In this document: in pieces, positions 18,763 to 28,364 of the stretch | Position numbering within the stretch: the first letter of the stretch is position 1 | Layout of the letters: every line of letters starts with the position of its first letter | NCBI GenBank assembly: GCA_015485585.1 | Contig: WFTI01000011.1 | Location: forward strand, 1 to 43,006 | DNA length: 43,006 bases | Direction of reading: 5' to 3' | Source: Candidatus Dojkabacteria bacterium | Lineage (GTDB): Bacteria > Patescibacteriota > Dojkabacteria > GCA-002793355 | Program-made: the position numbers and the translations under genes | The notes under the pieces: generated by a model | The model's input: the letters and a program-made list of their open reading frames with translations, nothing else | Database searches by the model: none | What the model was told of the DNA's origin: nothing

Positions 18763-20183
18763 AAGGGCTTTTTAATTAAATTACTTTTGTTAAATATAAG
18801 AAAGACTGGATAAGTAACAGATGAATCTTCAGTAAGTATTGGGTTGTAGCCAACAATTTTTGCCATAGTTTGAGCTTGGTTTGCAAACTCTTGTGGGTAT
18901 AAAAGTGTATTCTGAGAATAATTTTCACATAGATTGGTTTTATTTAATGAGAGTACCTGGATATAAAAGAACCTTTTTGCTAGTTGATCTTTTTCACGTT
19001 TATATGTGGAGTAGTCTGAACATCGTACGGTATATAGTTTTGTAGGAAGATTGGTAATTAGCTCAGGATACAACGTAAAATCTCGAATAAAAAGCCTTGT
19101 AAAATACCATTCGTTTAGCCCGTGACGGGGAATAATAATATACAGGGGGATAGCATAAGATTTTAGGAGTCTGCTGTTAGCTACTGAGGGTTCAAGTACT
19201 ATACCGTAGATTGTAGGAGTCCCTCTTTTTTCATACAGGCTGATGGCATAGGCTATCTCATCCCACGTGATAGCAGAATATTTAAACGTATGTTCTAGGG
19301 TACTAAACAGTCTGTTCAAAAAGAAAGGGTTCTGTTTTATTTTCTGACTTATTCTCTCAAATACAGCTTGTAGTACTCTTTGTTGACGGCGTGCACGGGC
19401 AAAGTCTGATCCTTCAGGACCTTGGGCTTTACGGGAGCGCGCGTATTGCAACGCGCGCTCCCCGTCTAACCTTAACTCCCCCTCTTCAAACCTTACAGTC
19501 ATATATCCTCCTTTAGGATTCGGATAGTTATAGTCAACAAAAGCTCGCGGATTGTATAGGGTGATTCCTCCTAACTCATCAATTAGGCGTTTAAAGCCGT
19601 CAAAATCTATCATCACATAGTAGTGGATTTTTAAACCACTGATATCCTCTACTACCTGGGTAAGGTATCCTATTCCGTCTTTTTTAATACGTTCGCCATA
19701 AAGATAAACCGCATTAATCTTATCATATGTTCGTGTAGTGTTGGGAATTTTTACAAATAGATCACGAGGATATGAGATCGTATACAAAGTATGGGTGTTG
19801 TGATCATAGGTAAGGGTCATAATAGTATCAGTATTAAACGTTACGAACCGACCTTCTCCACGATCAACACCAATTAAAAGTATGGTAGTACGATTGTTCC
19901 TGTCTCGTTTTATCGGATTAATCTGATCTCCTCCAAAAACCGTAGCAAGGATCTTTTCAGAAGAAAAAAGTTCGATCCTAAAACGATTATAAAGGTAACT
20001 GTTTAAGAACTTAACTGAATAGATAAATACAAATGGTGCCAAAATAAGAAATAGAAGTGAGAGGAAGAAACGTACCTTTGAAAAAGACCGAGTAACCCTT
20101 GGGGTGTTAAGGATAGGAGTAATCCGTTGGTTTCTAACCTCTTTAGTTTGTTCTTTAAATGTTGGAACTATCTTACGGGACAT
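18759..20183 (-). CDS. LytR-CpsA-Psr (LCP) family protein
   Basis: TTILLIGVDRGEG, NTDTIMTLTYD, SYPRDLFVKIP, YDKINAVYLYG, GELRLDGERALQYARSRK. Confidence 0.95.
   Translation of the reverse strand: MSRKIVPTFKEQTKEVRNQRITPILNTPRVTRSFSKVRFFLSLLFLILAPFVFIYSVKFLNSYLYNRFRIELFSSEKILATVFGGDQINPIKRDRNNRTTILLIGVDRGEGRFVTFNTDTIMTLTYDHNTHTLYTISYPRDLFVKIPNTTRTYDKINAVYLYGERIKKDGIGYLTQVVEDISGLKIHYYVMIDFDGFKRLIDELGGITLYNPRAFVDYNYPNPKGGYMTVRFEEGELRLDGERALQYARSRKAQGPEGSDFARARRQQRVLQAVFERISQKIKQNPFFLNRLFSTLEHTFKYSAITWDEIAYAISLYEKRGTPTIYGIVLEPSVANSRLLKSYAIPLYIIIPRHGLNEWYFTRLFIRDFTLYPELITNLPTKLYTVRCSDYSTYKREKDQLAKRFFYIQVLSLNKTNLCENYSQNTLLYPQEFANQAQTMAKIVGYNPILTEDSSVTYPVFLIFNKSNLIKKPL
19433..19462. repeat. GC-rich perfect inverted repeat GGGAGCGCGCGT-ATTGCA-ACGCGCGCTCCC inside the LCP gene
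   Basis: 12-bp arms, 6-nt loop, extendable by ACG/CGT with one bulge. Confidence 0.9.
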
Positions 20184-20187
20184 ACTT

Positions 20188-20661
20188 TTATTCTACCCGC
20201 AATCTCATCTTCTCCAGTCCAAGCTGTAAGATTGTAACAGCACTTTGCGCATCTATTTTTCCTTTTGTTTTAGCTTTTTTTTGCATTTTTTTAATATTTT
20301 GTCTGTTTCGTAAGGCTTTGATAGTAACAATTATTCGAGAGAAAACACTGGTTCTATCTTCTGAAACAAGCTTTATTAAAATTTTGTTCTTATATTCTTC
20401 AATAAGCTGTTTTCTCAATGAGAATACAAGTTTTCTTATCTTTCCTCGACGTGGGATTCCTAGAAAAACAATGTCTGGCTTGTATGACTGAATTGTTTTT
20501 ACGAGGTGTTCTTTTATTTTTGAAGGATTATCAACCTCAATCGTATGAAGATTAAAAATCTGTTTATTTCTATATAATGCAACGCCTATATACCTTGTTC
20601 CGATATCAAAAGCTAAGGCTGTTTTTATGGTTTTATTTTTGAAGAGCTTCATTGAGGGCAT
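20188..20661 (-). CDS. YqgF/RuvX-like RNase H-fold protein
   Basis: ALAFDIGTRYIGVAL, PDIVFLGIPRRG, KGKIDAQSAVTILQLGLE. Confidence 0.75.
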   Translation of the reverse strand: MPSMKLFKNKTIKTALAFDIGTRYIGVALYRNKQIFNLHTIEVDNPSKIKEHLVKTIQSYKPDIVFLGIPRRGKIRKLVFSLRKQLIEEYKNKILIKLVSEDRTSVFSRIIVTIKALRNRQNIKKMQKKAKTKGKIDAQSAVTILQLGLEKMRLRVE

Positions 20662-22222
20662 CAGAGAACGAATTTACAGTAGTCTCTATTGATAAAGGAT
20701 CTTTGACTGCGTCAGAAAGTATCTCTTTAGCCTTAGTTTCCCATAACCCGAAGGTTGGTATATTGACAAATACGGCCTTTTCTAGTACATTTTGGACCAC
20801 CTGATGATAGGTGTCTTGTTGTTTAAGATCTTTTCTTGCAAATGTTTGAGAAATACCCATGGTTTCTTTCTGTGCTTGGGCTATCTTTTGTAAATTCTCA
20901 GGTTTATTAAGCCATGCTAAAAATTTCCATGCTTCCTTTGCATTAGGAGAGTTTTTGGGAACCACGAACAAGTAAAAGGTACCGATGTGTTGTGGTCTAT
21001 CTGCTGAGGCTCCTCCAAATACTGGTACTGGAGCAATCTTTAGTTTTAATTCCTTATTGGAATTTATAAAGTTGATGTATCTATACGAAGGAGCAAAGAT
21101 AATGGCAGTTTGACATTGGGCAAAACCTTTAAGATCTGGAGCCTTTTGAGGATTCCACACATCAAAATCTGTAAAGAAGCGAAGGTAAAAGTTAAGAGCA
21201 GAGTAGGCGTTTACGTTTTTAAGGTTAAAGCTTCCGTTATTGTATGGGGTAACACCTGTCTGGGTAAGAAGAAGTAAAAAGAGTTCTGGACTATGGAAAA
21301 CATTCTGAAAGGTTCCTATACCTGCTCCTCCGCGATTTTTAATTGTTTCTGCAAGCTGAATGAAGTCATCCCATGTAACTATCTGTGAGATAACATCATC
21401 AGGAATCCTGTCTGGATTGTAAAACATTACAAAAGCATCAGCAAAGATAGGCAGTCCAATAACCTTGTTCTGTTGGATAATTCTTTCAGCAATTCCTTTA
21501 TAGAAGATTCCTTGTGCTTCAGTCTCAGAGAGTACATTTGAATCAGCTGGTTGAAGATAGTCTTTTAGTAGTTCTAACCAGCTGTAGTGGATCTCTATAA
21601 TATCTACTCCGCCTACCTGAGTAATACGTTCTTTGGCTTTATTGTAGTATGCTCCATCATATGCAACATTCTCACTTGTATGCATAAAGTCTTGTTTTAC
21701 GTATTTAATCTGCACATTGGGGTTCTGGTTTTCATATTCAGCGATTAATTCTTCCATAACTTTTTGCGGATACCATAGCCCCCACATAGTAAGGGTTACT
21801 TTCTTGGTAGGAGCCGGGGCTGGCACCGTAGGTGCCAGCCCCGGCCTTGGGCGAGGAGGTTTAGTAACAAGAGATATAATGACCAAAATAATAAGGAGTA
21901 TTAAAAAACCACCTGCCCCAAGCAATACAAGTTTTTTATTCTCCTTAATAAAATCAGTAATTCGTGAGATTATCTTTTGGGGTTTTGCTTTTTTAGTTTC
22001 TGTGGGGGGTTCGCCGGCTGATTCAGCACCTGGTGTTTTATCCCCAAGATTCGAATGTGAATCTTCTTCTCCCTCTAATAAGAATGCCGGTATATCCTGC
22101 TCATCTTGTGGTTCTTCTACTTTGCTCGCAAGCATCTCTTCAGGCACAGGGGTTTGATCAGGGGTTGGAGTAGGAGTGTTTGCATTATTTTGTTCGCTTT
22201 GTGGGTTCTTCTCGTTTGTCAT
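20633..22222 (-). CDS. membrane-tethered extracellular solute-binding protein (family 1-like) with cytoplasmic N-terminal tail
   Basis: Acidic N-terminal tail, TM KLVLLGAGGFLILLIILVIISLV, Pro/Ala linker, then KVTLTMWGLWYPQKVMEELIAEYENQNPNVQIKYV and WKFLAWLNKPENLQKIAQ. Confidence 0.88.
   Translation of the reverse strand: MTNEKNPQSEQNNANTPTPTPDQTPVPEEMLASKVEEPQDEQDIPAFLLEGEEDSHSNLGDKTPGAESAGEPPTETKKAKPQKIISRITDFIKENKKLVLLGAGGFLILLIILVIISLVTKPPRPRPGLAPTVPAPAPTKKVTLTMWGLWYPQKVMEELIAEYENQNPNVQIKYVKQDFMHTSENVAYDGAYYNKAKERITQVGGVDIIEIHYSWLELLKDYLQPADSNVLSETEAQGIFYKGIAERIIQQNKVIGLPIFADAFVMFYNPDRIPDDVISQIVTWDDFIQLAETIKNRGGAGIGTFQNVFHSPELFLLLLTQTGVTPYNNGSFNLKNVNAYSALNFYLRFFTDFDVWNPQKAPDLKGFAQCQTAIIFAPSYRYINFINSNKELKLKIAPVPVFGGASADRPQHIGTFYLFVVPKNSPNAKEAWKFLAWLNKPENLQKIAQAQKETMGISQTFARKDLKQQDTYHQVVQNVLEKAVFVNIPTFGLWETKAKEILSDAVKDPLSIETTVNSFSDALNEALQK
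21813..21845. repeat. perfect 15-bp inverted repeat GCCGGGGCTGGCACC-GTA-GGTGCCAGCCCCGGC in the Pro/Ala linker of the solute-binding protein gene
   Basis: Direct reading. Confidence 0.95.
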
Positions 22223-23025
22223 TGTCTTATAGCTGTAACAACTAATCGTTTAGTACCTATTCCTATAGGCCAACAGGTTACTAATGTAATTCTATCATCT
22301 TTGGTTGGGGTTACTATTCTGGTCAATGCTGTAGGTGAGACAATCTTTTTAGATATGACCTTATATGTTAATGTGTTTCCGTCTTTTTCGATATAAACCA
22401 TATCGCCTACCGATATCTTTTCAAGTTTTGTAAAGGCCAAACGGGGTGAATTACTAAACAGCCTACTAAGTCCACTGTGGCCGTATATTATGGCATTGCT
22501 TCCGTCACCTGGTAAAGGAGTTCCCTTTAGATGTGCTACCCCTTTGGCTAAATATTTTTCATACACCTCTTTAGGAGCTGCCGGTACATTAGGACTTAAA
22601 GTTATATCTTTAATACCCACTGATGGAATAGATATCTTCATCGGCTTATTGTAATTTTCATCTATTTTGGGAGTAAACGATGACTCTTTACTGTTTTGAG
22701 AATAGGCGTTGGTTAAGGTTTTAAAGAATTCAGGTCCCGGATCATAATACTGATCCTTTACAAGCCTTTTTAACATCCAAACCGCTATAGGAGGCTGGGT
22801 AGAGGTAGAATCGTTGTTTACAGCCTCTACTACGACCGATGAAGATAGCATCTGCTGGTATGTTCCAAGAAGCAGGGAGACAAAAATAGGAACAAACTGA
22901 GAAAGAAGCAATACAAGTCCTGCATAGATTAAAAGTTTGCTTATAGCTATCTTTGTCTGTTCAAAGGCCGTGATCTCTTCTTGCAGAGACCGTCGCAGTT
23001 TCGATTGATCTAACCGAGGTAACAT
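22219..23025 (-). CDS. sortase family protein (start re-assigned to second ATG)
   Basis: YGHSG, TLVTC, TKRLVV catalytic triad context; TATAAT (23033-23038) is 7 nt before ATG 23025 and overlaps the upstream ATG at 23034. Confidence 0.88.
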   Translation of the reverse strand: MLPRLDQSKLRRSLQEEITAFEQTKIAISKLLIYAGLVLLLSQFVPIFVSLLLGTYQQMLSSSVVVEAVNNDSTSTQPPIAVWMLKRLVKDQYYDPGPEFFKTLTNAYSQNSKESSFTPKIDENYNKPMKISIPSVGIKDITLSPNVPAAPKEVYEKYLAKGVAHLKGTPLPGDGSNAIIYGHSGLSRLFSNSPRLAFTKLEKISVGDMVYIEKDGNTLTYKVISKKIVSPTALTRIVTPTKDDRITLVTCWPIGIGTKRLVVTAIRQ

Positions 23026-23048
23026 ATGATCCATTATACTCTAAACTT

Positions 23049-23723
23049 TTATTGAGGTGAAGTTACTGAAGGGAGCGGAAAAAGTGGGGTATTAACGTCT
23101 ACATCTTTGATGAACGGAATCGTATGTTGTACTATCTCCATTCGTAAAATCCATCGTTCTTCTATAAATTCGGCATTTTCAGAGTTCTCATCTCCTTTTT
23201 GGGTTAGTTGAATCTGATCAAAGTCAAGAATATATCGTCCTGATAACAGAAGGTTAATAAAGTTAAGAAGATCATCTTTTGCCCCCTCTACTTGGATCGG
23301 AATATGTACCTTCCGTACAGTATGACGTATCTGCTTGGTTTCAGTAGTAAGCTCTTGAATAGAGACCTCTTCTGTAAGTGATAACTGCATTATCTCAAGA
23401 TCTGATTGATTTACAAGGTCTGTTATATAATTTCCGAGTCTTCCTAGGTTAATCTCTACTGGAATCTGCTCTGTGCTGTCTTGATATATTCTGTTAAGAT
23501 AAGTAGTATCAGTGGAGGTAAGAAGGTTAACTTTATCGCTAAGCTGTTTCTCTTCTTCTTTGAGCTCTTTGATCTGTTTCTGGGCTGTAAAGATCTTCTT
23601 AATAAAAGGAATATACACAAACACTACCAAACCTACCGATACAAAAGCCAGCGCTATAGTTGTTAACATAAGAAGCCTTTTTCTTTTGTTAAACTTTTTT
23701 TCGTTCGTTTTATCTAAAACCAT
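23049..23723 (-). CDS. pilO: type IV pilus assembly PilO-like protein
   Basis: N-terminal TM, coiled coil, follows PilN/PilM; IPIQVEGAKDDLLNFINLL pattern. Confidence 0.8.
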   Translation of the reverse strand: MVLDKTNEKKFNKRKRLLMLTTIALAFVSVGLVVFVYIPFIKKIFTAQKQIKELKEEEKQLSDKVNLLTSTDTTYLNRIYQDSTEQIPVEINLGRLGNYITDLVNQSDLEIMQLSLTEEVSIQELTTETKQIRHTVRKVHIPIQVEGAKDDLLNFINLLLSGRYILDFDQIQLTQKGDENSENAEFIEERWILRMEIVQHTIPFIKDVDVNTPLFPLPSVTSPQ

Positions 23724-24303
23724 AAAGCTCGTAAACTTTCTTTACATTTAAGTTACCCTGTAGGGTAAAAGATACAGAAGATTCATCGGATATACTGAAG
23801 CTTTTTAGATTTAGCGATTCGATTGTTTCTTTATTTGAGGCAAGGTAGAACCAGAGTTTAGCGGCGTCATCAAGTGAGGGGGCACTAATTCTTAACTGGA
23901 TATTACCTGCAGAATCGATCTGATAACCATGGATCTTCCCCGTAGGCTCAATCACTGAATCGATAAAATTTACAAGTTTTTGTGGATCATATTTTTCTTG
24001 GGCAAGTTTTTGTAGATACACCTCTCTTACATAAGTGTTTACATATAGACCTAGTTTTTCTTTATTAGCCGCTAGGTAGTTCTTTTTACTTGTAATGCTT
24101 TGTTGAAGTTTCTTTATCTGATAGTTCTGATAAGCATTAAAGCCTACTATTAAAGCAGTGATAAGTGCCAATACAATACCCCATACCACATGAATTGTTA
24201 TAAATCGTTTAAGTTTTTCTATTTCTTTTAAAGCAGGGCTCCATTCATAAGCTCCAGTAAGAAGGTTTATCTGCTTTTTATTAAAGACTGATTTTTGCGG
24301 CAT
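23710..24303 (-). CDS. pilN: type IV pilus assembly PilN-like protein
   Basis: INLLTGAYEW N-terminus, single TM, Fimbrial-assembly pattern; between pilM and pilO. Confidence 0.82.
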   Translation of the reverse strand: MPQKSVFNKKQINLLTGAYEWSPALKEIEKLKRFITIHVVWGIVLALITALIVGFNAYQNYQIKKLQQSITSKKNYLAANKEKLGLYVNTYVREVYLQKLAQEKYDPQKLVNFIDSVIEPTGKIHGYQIDSAGNIQLRISAPSLDDAAKLWFYLASNKETIESLNLKSFSISDESSVSFTLQGNLNVKKVYELYGFR

Positions 24304-24304
24304 T

Positions 24305-25318
24305 TTATTCTTTACGCAAATTTAGTCCGATAGCAGCCGCAAGATCGGTAGTAAGAAGTTCTCTCGGAAAATCTGCAGGAATCTTGAGCAAGTTAAAGGG
24401 GTTAATTAGTGCCACTTTGATCTCTTTAGAGAAAGAAGAAAGAAGAGAGAGCTTGAAGTGTTCTACAAGATAAAACTCACTAGTATTATAAAAAAGCGCA
24501 ACAATCGTTGGGTTCATCTTGGTTTTTTCTCTAATAAACGTGCTTAATCGTACAAACTCAGTATTGATCTTACTTGCAATATCGTTAGTAGTCTCAAGGA
24601 TCTTCTCTTTTGGTATCATTCGTTGCTTAAGTTTTTCTAATACCTCATCGCGAGGTGCGTTTAGAGTAATTTGGAGCTTCTCAATAACCGTATTTACACC
24701 TATCGGAAGTGTCTGAGTGTAGAAAACTTTTTCATTAGTTGCTATAGTTATACTTGTACCTTCATATGTGATATCTACAATAAGAAAGGCACCTTTTAAT
24801 TGTTTGGTATTTTGCGCAACGATTCTATGAAGGGCAATAGAGCGAGGTTCTATTAGTACCGGCTCAAGTTCAAGCTGCTCAAATATTTTTCCAAAGAACT
24901 GGATTATGTATGTAGGTAGAGCATAGGTTAAAGCTACAATCTCTTTCTCGTTTTTAGATACTATAATAAAGTCTTTTGTATATGTCTCAATACTTCTTGG
25001 AAGCAGGTTCTGTAGTTTCCAATAAAGTGCCTCTGGTATCTCTTCTTCGGGTACATTCGGAATTACGATAAGCTGAGTAAACACCGTATCTTCTGGTACA
25101 GTATAAGAGACTTTAGGGGTTGGAACGTCAAGCTGTTTGATGTATTTAAGAAAAGTCTCTTGATATTGATTCAATACCGATTGGCTGTTGAAGATGTGAG
25201 GAGGCAACTTTATAGGAATTTTCGTAAGATACTCAATCTCTTGGTTTTGGCTAATTAGAGCAGCACGAATGCTGTCGGTTGCAAGATCGATACTGGTATG
25301 GATTCCAAAAGATGCCAT
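24305..25318 (-). CDS. pilM: type IV pilus assembly PilM-like ATPase
   Basis: GIHTSIDLATDSIRAALI, PEEEIPEALYWKLQNLLP, FLIVDITYEGTSITI actin-fold motifs. Confidence 0.88.
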   Translation of the reverse strand: MASFGIHTSIDLATDSIRAALISQNQEIEYLTKIPIKLPPHIFNSQSVLNQYQETFLKYIKQLDVPTPKVSYTVPEDTVFTQLIVIPNVPEEEIPEALYWKLQNLLPRSIETYTKDFIIVSKNEKEIVALTYALPTYIIQFFGKIFEQLELEPVLIEPRSIALHRIVAQNTKQLKGAFLIVDITYEGTSITIATNEKVFYTQTLPIGVNTVIEKLQITLNAPRDEVLEKLKQRMIPKEKILETTNDIASKINTEFVRLSTFIREKTKMNPTIVALFYNTSEFYLVEHFKLSLLSSFSKEIKVALINPFNLLKIPADFPRELLTTDLAAAIGLNLRKE

Positions 25319-25486
25319 AAATTAAGATACCACGATGTAAACGTAAATGCAAGCTGAGGGAAAGTAGATGGATAAATACGTCTCCACTATTTTTAGATTT
25401 TAGATTGGGAAATATGAGATCTTGCGACGTGTATATAGAATATTATTTCCTACAAAAGACATCTTTGTCCACATATAATACATCGT

Positions 25487-26071
25487 ATGAAAGATTATCT
25501 TGAGACTTTCCGTCGAATAGGGCAAAGATTGAAAGAATATAGGCTTAAGAAGGGGTTGACACAGCAAGAACTTGCCGAAAGACTTGGCGTGACTTGGGAG
25601 ATGGTAAGCAGGTATGAAAGAGGAGAAAATCTTACAATAGGTCGTCTTATACAGCTTTCTCAGATTTTGGGATTTGATCTTTCAACATTATTTGAGGTTG
25701 ATGATGTAGCTATATTACGAGAAGATCATGCTTATTCTTTCTTTGTGGGAAATGCCTATGAAAAAGTACCGGTCGTTTTTAATAATTGGCCTGCAAATCC
25801 TGAAGAGCTGAAAGATAAAATAAAAAGCACCCTAACTGTTCGTTCTTTAGATGATGTGATGGTCATTGCTCCCTTAGAGGGGATTTTGGTTGAAGAATCT
25901 CTCTTAAAGGGTATCGCCAAAAAAGGAAGTGTTGTTTTTGATTTCTCATTAACAACGAAAGGTCTAGCAGTAGGTTATAGGGTAAATCAATGGATACTCT
26001 ATAGGGCCGAATCTTTATCACCTCAGATTCAGGTCGGTAGGGTACTACGGCTTATTCTAGAGTATCAATAG
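25487..26071 (+). CDS. XRE-family HTH transcriptional regulator with unknown C-terminal domain
   Basis: IGQRLKEYRLKKGLTQQELAERLGVTWEMVSRYERGENLTIGRLIQLSQILGFDLSTLF. Confidence 0.92.
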   Translation: MKDYLETFRRIGQRLKEYRLKKGLTQQELAERLGVTWEMVSRYERGENLTIGRLIQLSQILGFDLSTLFEVDDVAILREDHAYSFFVGNAYEKVPVVFNNWPANPEELKDKIKSTLTVRSLDDVMVIAPLEGILVEESLLKGIAKKGSVVFDFSLTTKGLAVGYRVNQWILYRAESLSPQIQVGRVLRLILEYQ

Positions 26072-26089
26072 ATTGTATAATCTCTAGTA

Positions 26090-28357
26090 ATGAGCATTTT
26101 TAAAAAACAGCACAGAAAACAACGGATTTTTTTGTTCACTATTTTTGGTTTAATCTTTATCATATTTGGAATTTTGGCATTCTCGGGCAGTTTTTCAACA
26201 TTAAGCTATATATCGGCTCCTGCGGCAGTTACTAAAGTGTTACGGTACCCTAACCTGTTGGTTCAGCGTTATACCTCGGTAAATAACACCAAGAAAAACG
26301 GTAGATTTGTACCAAATATTCCTGACAAGATTACCCTTTTATTCGGAGCAAAACGTAGGTACGACAAAGAAGAAGAGCTACGCATCAGTGTGGGAGAGTA
26401 CAAAACAGAACAGATTACGCTGGCTCCTGCAGGTAATGCTAAGATCGCTTATTATTTTGTATTTGAGAAACCCACTGAAGATACCGCTAAAATTCCTCTG
26501 CCGTTGACGTTGTCGGGGGTTAATGTTGGGCTTTTTACAGTATCTGCTGATGGCCAAAAATGGGGAATAGTTGCTCCATCGTGTGTAAGTCTTTTAGAAC
26601 AGGGACCAATAACTGGCTTTGATCTTAATGCCTCCCTAGACAAGATGATGTTAGATGAGTCTGTACCTGATCTTAGAACCTACAACTATCCCCTAGCAGG
26701 GGTTATACCCTGTGGAGGCGGTATAGTACATACAGGGCGAGGACCTGAGAATCCTCCCGTTGTTAAAGATGCCGAAGAAGAGGTGCTAGACTGGTATAGA
26801 CGTTTCTCTGAGCTTTTAACTAAGTGCAACGAAAAAAATTGTATTGAGCTTAATGAAGAGTTTAAAAATATTACATACCTTTTCTCTTTAAAACAAGGCA
26901 AGGCAGGAGCATTTGTTCCGCCTGATTATTATAAAGGGGTATATACATCCCCAAGTGGAGAGGTGATATTTCAAGATTTTATCTCTGGTTCCACAGCAAC
27001 AAGTGAATATATCTACCTTAAGCTACCTGATCTAGAGAAGTTTGAGTCAGATGTGGTAGCTTTTGTGTCTACATTCTTAAAAGAGATAGTCATGGGCACT
27101 AATACCCGGGTTAATATTAAGGTGCTTGAACCTCCTTTGAAGAAAAAGAAGATAGTTAGAAAAGACAAATGTTATGCTTGTGAGGTTGAAGAGACAACAG
27201 ATAAAGAGGAAGAAAAACTATATAAACTTATGGCTTTGTCTCCGTTTGTCTTTGATATAAGTAATCAAGATTTCTCAGACGACATAAGGCAGTCTCTGGC
27301 GGCAGGTGAGCTTAGTTTTGATGTTAAAAACTTTGGACTTTTCCAACGTGAGCTTTCTGGCGATGAGAATGCAATTATGTATGATAAGGTTCCCGAAGGT
27401 AGCTACATAACTGTTGGAGTAGATTGGAGCTGTAAAGGCGGCGCATCTGCTTTTAGTGAGCTTATGTCATTGCTAAATTCTTGTAAAAGCCAAAATGTAC
27501 GTTGTAGCATAAATCTGATAGGAGCCTCTAGCCTTGCTAATGCATACACCCTATTAAAGAACGGTAAGATGTGCTTTAAGGGTACATATTCAATCTCTTT
27601 AGGGGTGCCGGTACTGTCTGCAATAACCCTTGATCTTCCTAATGTGACAGTTGCTAAAGGAATGTACTATAACCTAATAGATACCTATTATTCGGGCACT
27701 ATAATTGATCCTTTAAGTGCAGAGATCTTAGCAAGATACAATTACATAGAGCTTTTTTATATCCTTGATAAGTTAAAGTATGACCTTTCATACGATGAGC
27801 TTAGAAAACTAATGCCCAATTTAGTGGCTGATGCCGCAAAGTATTATAAAGAGCCAGCTACCACACTGACACGTTCAAAATTAAGGGAGTTTGCTGATAA
27901 AAAGGCAGAGCAACTAGAGAAAGCTAGACAGTATATATCTCCTGTAATCTTTACCTCTGCTGTAAAGTTCAAACTTTACCCCCGAGTAGAAAAAGGACAT
28001 GTTCTGACAAAACTCTTTAGACCCCTAGGCCCGTATAAACTTAGAGTTTACATGTTTGTAGGAGCTAATCTAAAACAGCTTTTTTCAGCGGCGTCACAAA
28101 GTGAGATTCCTACCTCACCTGAATGTACTCAGACATATGTTGATATCATGCTTAAAAGCTTAGCAGACCGTTACAGTTTCGCACCAGGACATATCCAACT
28201 AGTATTAACACGTGAGGCAAGTAACAAATATCTGGCGATGTTTGAATTTATCGGTGATAGCAGACTTAAAGATATAGAGTATCCTTCAGATATAGAAACA
28301 CTTGAAAAATGTTTTCCAAGTATGGTACCATTCTTTAAGAATGTTGTTGGGTTCTAG
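26090..28357 (+). CDS. large secreted/membrane-anchored Cys-containing protein, unknown function, first of a four-gene membrane-complex block
   Basis: 755 aa, N-terminal TM, TATAAT 8 nt before ATG. Confidence 0.8.
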   Translation: MSIFKKQHRKQRIFLFTIFGLIFIIFGILAFSGSFSTLSYISAPAAVTKVLRYPNLLVQRYTSVNNTKKNGRFVPNIPDKITLLFGAKRRYDKEEELRISVGEYKTEQITLAPAGNAKIAYYFVFEKPTEDTAKIPLPLTLSGVNVGLFTVSADGQKWGIVAPSCVSLLEQGPITGFDLNASLDKMMLDESVPDLRTYNYPLAGVIPCGGGIVHTGRGPENPPVVKDAEEEVLDWYRRFSELLTKCNEKNCIELNEEFKNITYLFSLKQGKAGAFVPPDYYKGVYTSPSGEVIFQDFISGSTATSEYIYLKLPDLEKFESDVVAFVSTFLKEIVMGTNTRVNIKVLEPPLKKKKIVRKDKCYACEVEETTDKEEEKLYKLMALSPFVFDISNQDFSDDIRQSLAAGELSFDVKNFGLFQRELSGDENAIMYDKVPEGSYITVGVDWSCKGGASAFSELMSLLNSCKSQNVRCSINLIGASSLANAYTLLKNGKMCFKGTYSISLGVPVLSAITLDLPNVTVAKGMYYNLIDTYYSGTIIDPLSAEILARYNYIELFYILDKLKYDLSYDELRKLMPNLVADAAKYYKEPATTLTRSKLREFADKKAEQLEKARQYISPVIFTSAVKFKLYPRVEKGHVLTKLFRPLGPYKLRVYMFVGANLKQLFSAASQSEIPTSPECTQTYVDIMLKSLADRYSFAPGHIQLVLTREASNKYLAMFEFIGDSRLKDIEYPSDIETLEKCFPSMVPFFKNVVGF

Positions 28358-28364
28358 CAAAGCA

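Noticed and set aside
21717-22157. 146-aa plus-strand ORF
   Set aside because: Antisense to the solute-binding protein; its Gly/Val-rich part is just the GC palindrome region.
28302-28364. Upstream extension of the VirB6-like ORF (MKNVFQVWYHSLRMLLGSSKA)
   Set aside because: Overlaps the previous gene; ATG 28365 gives a clean signal peptide.
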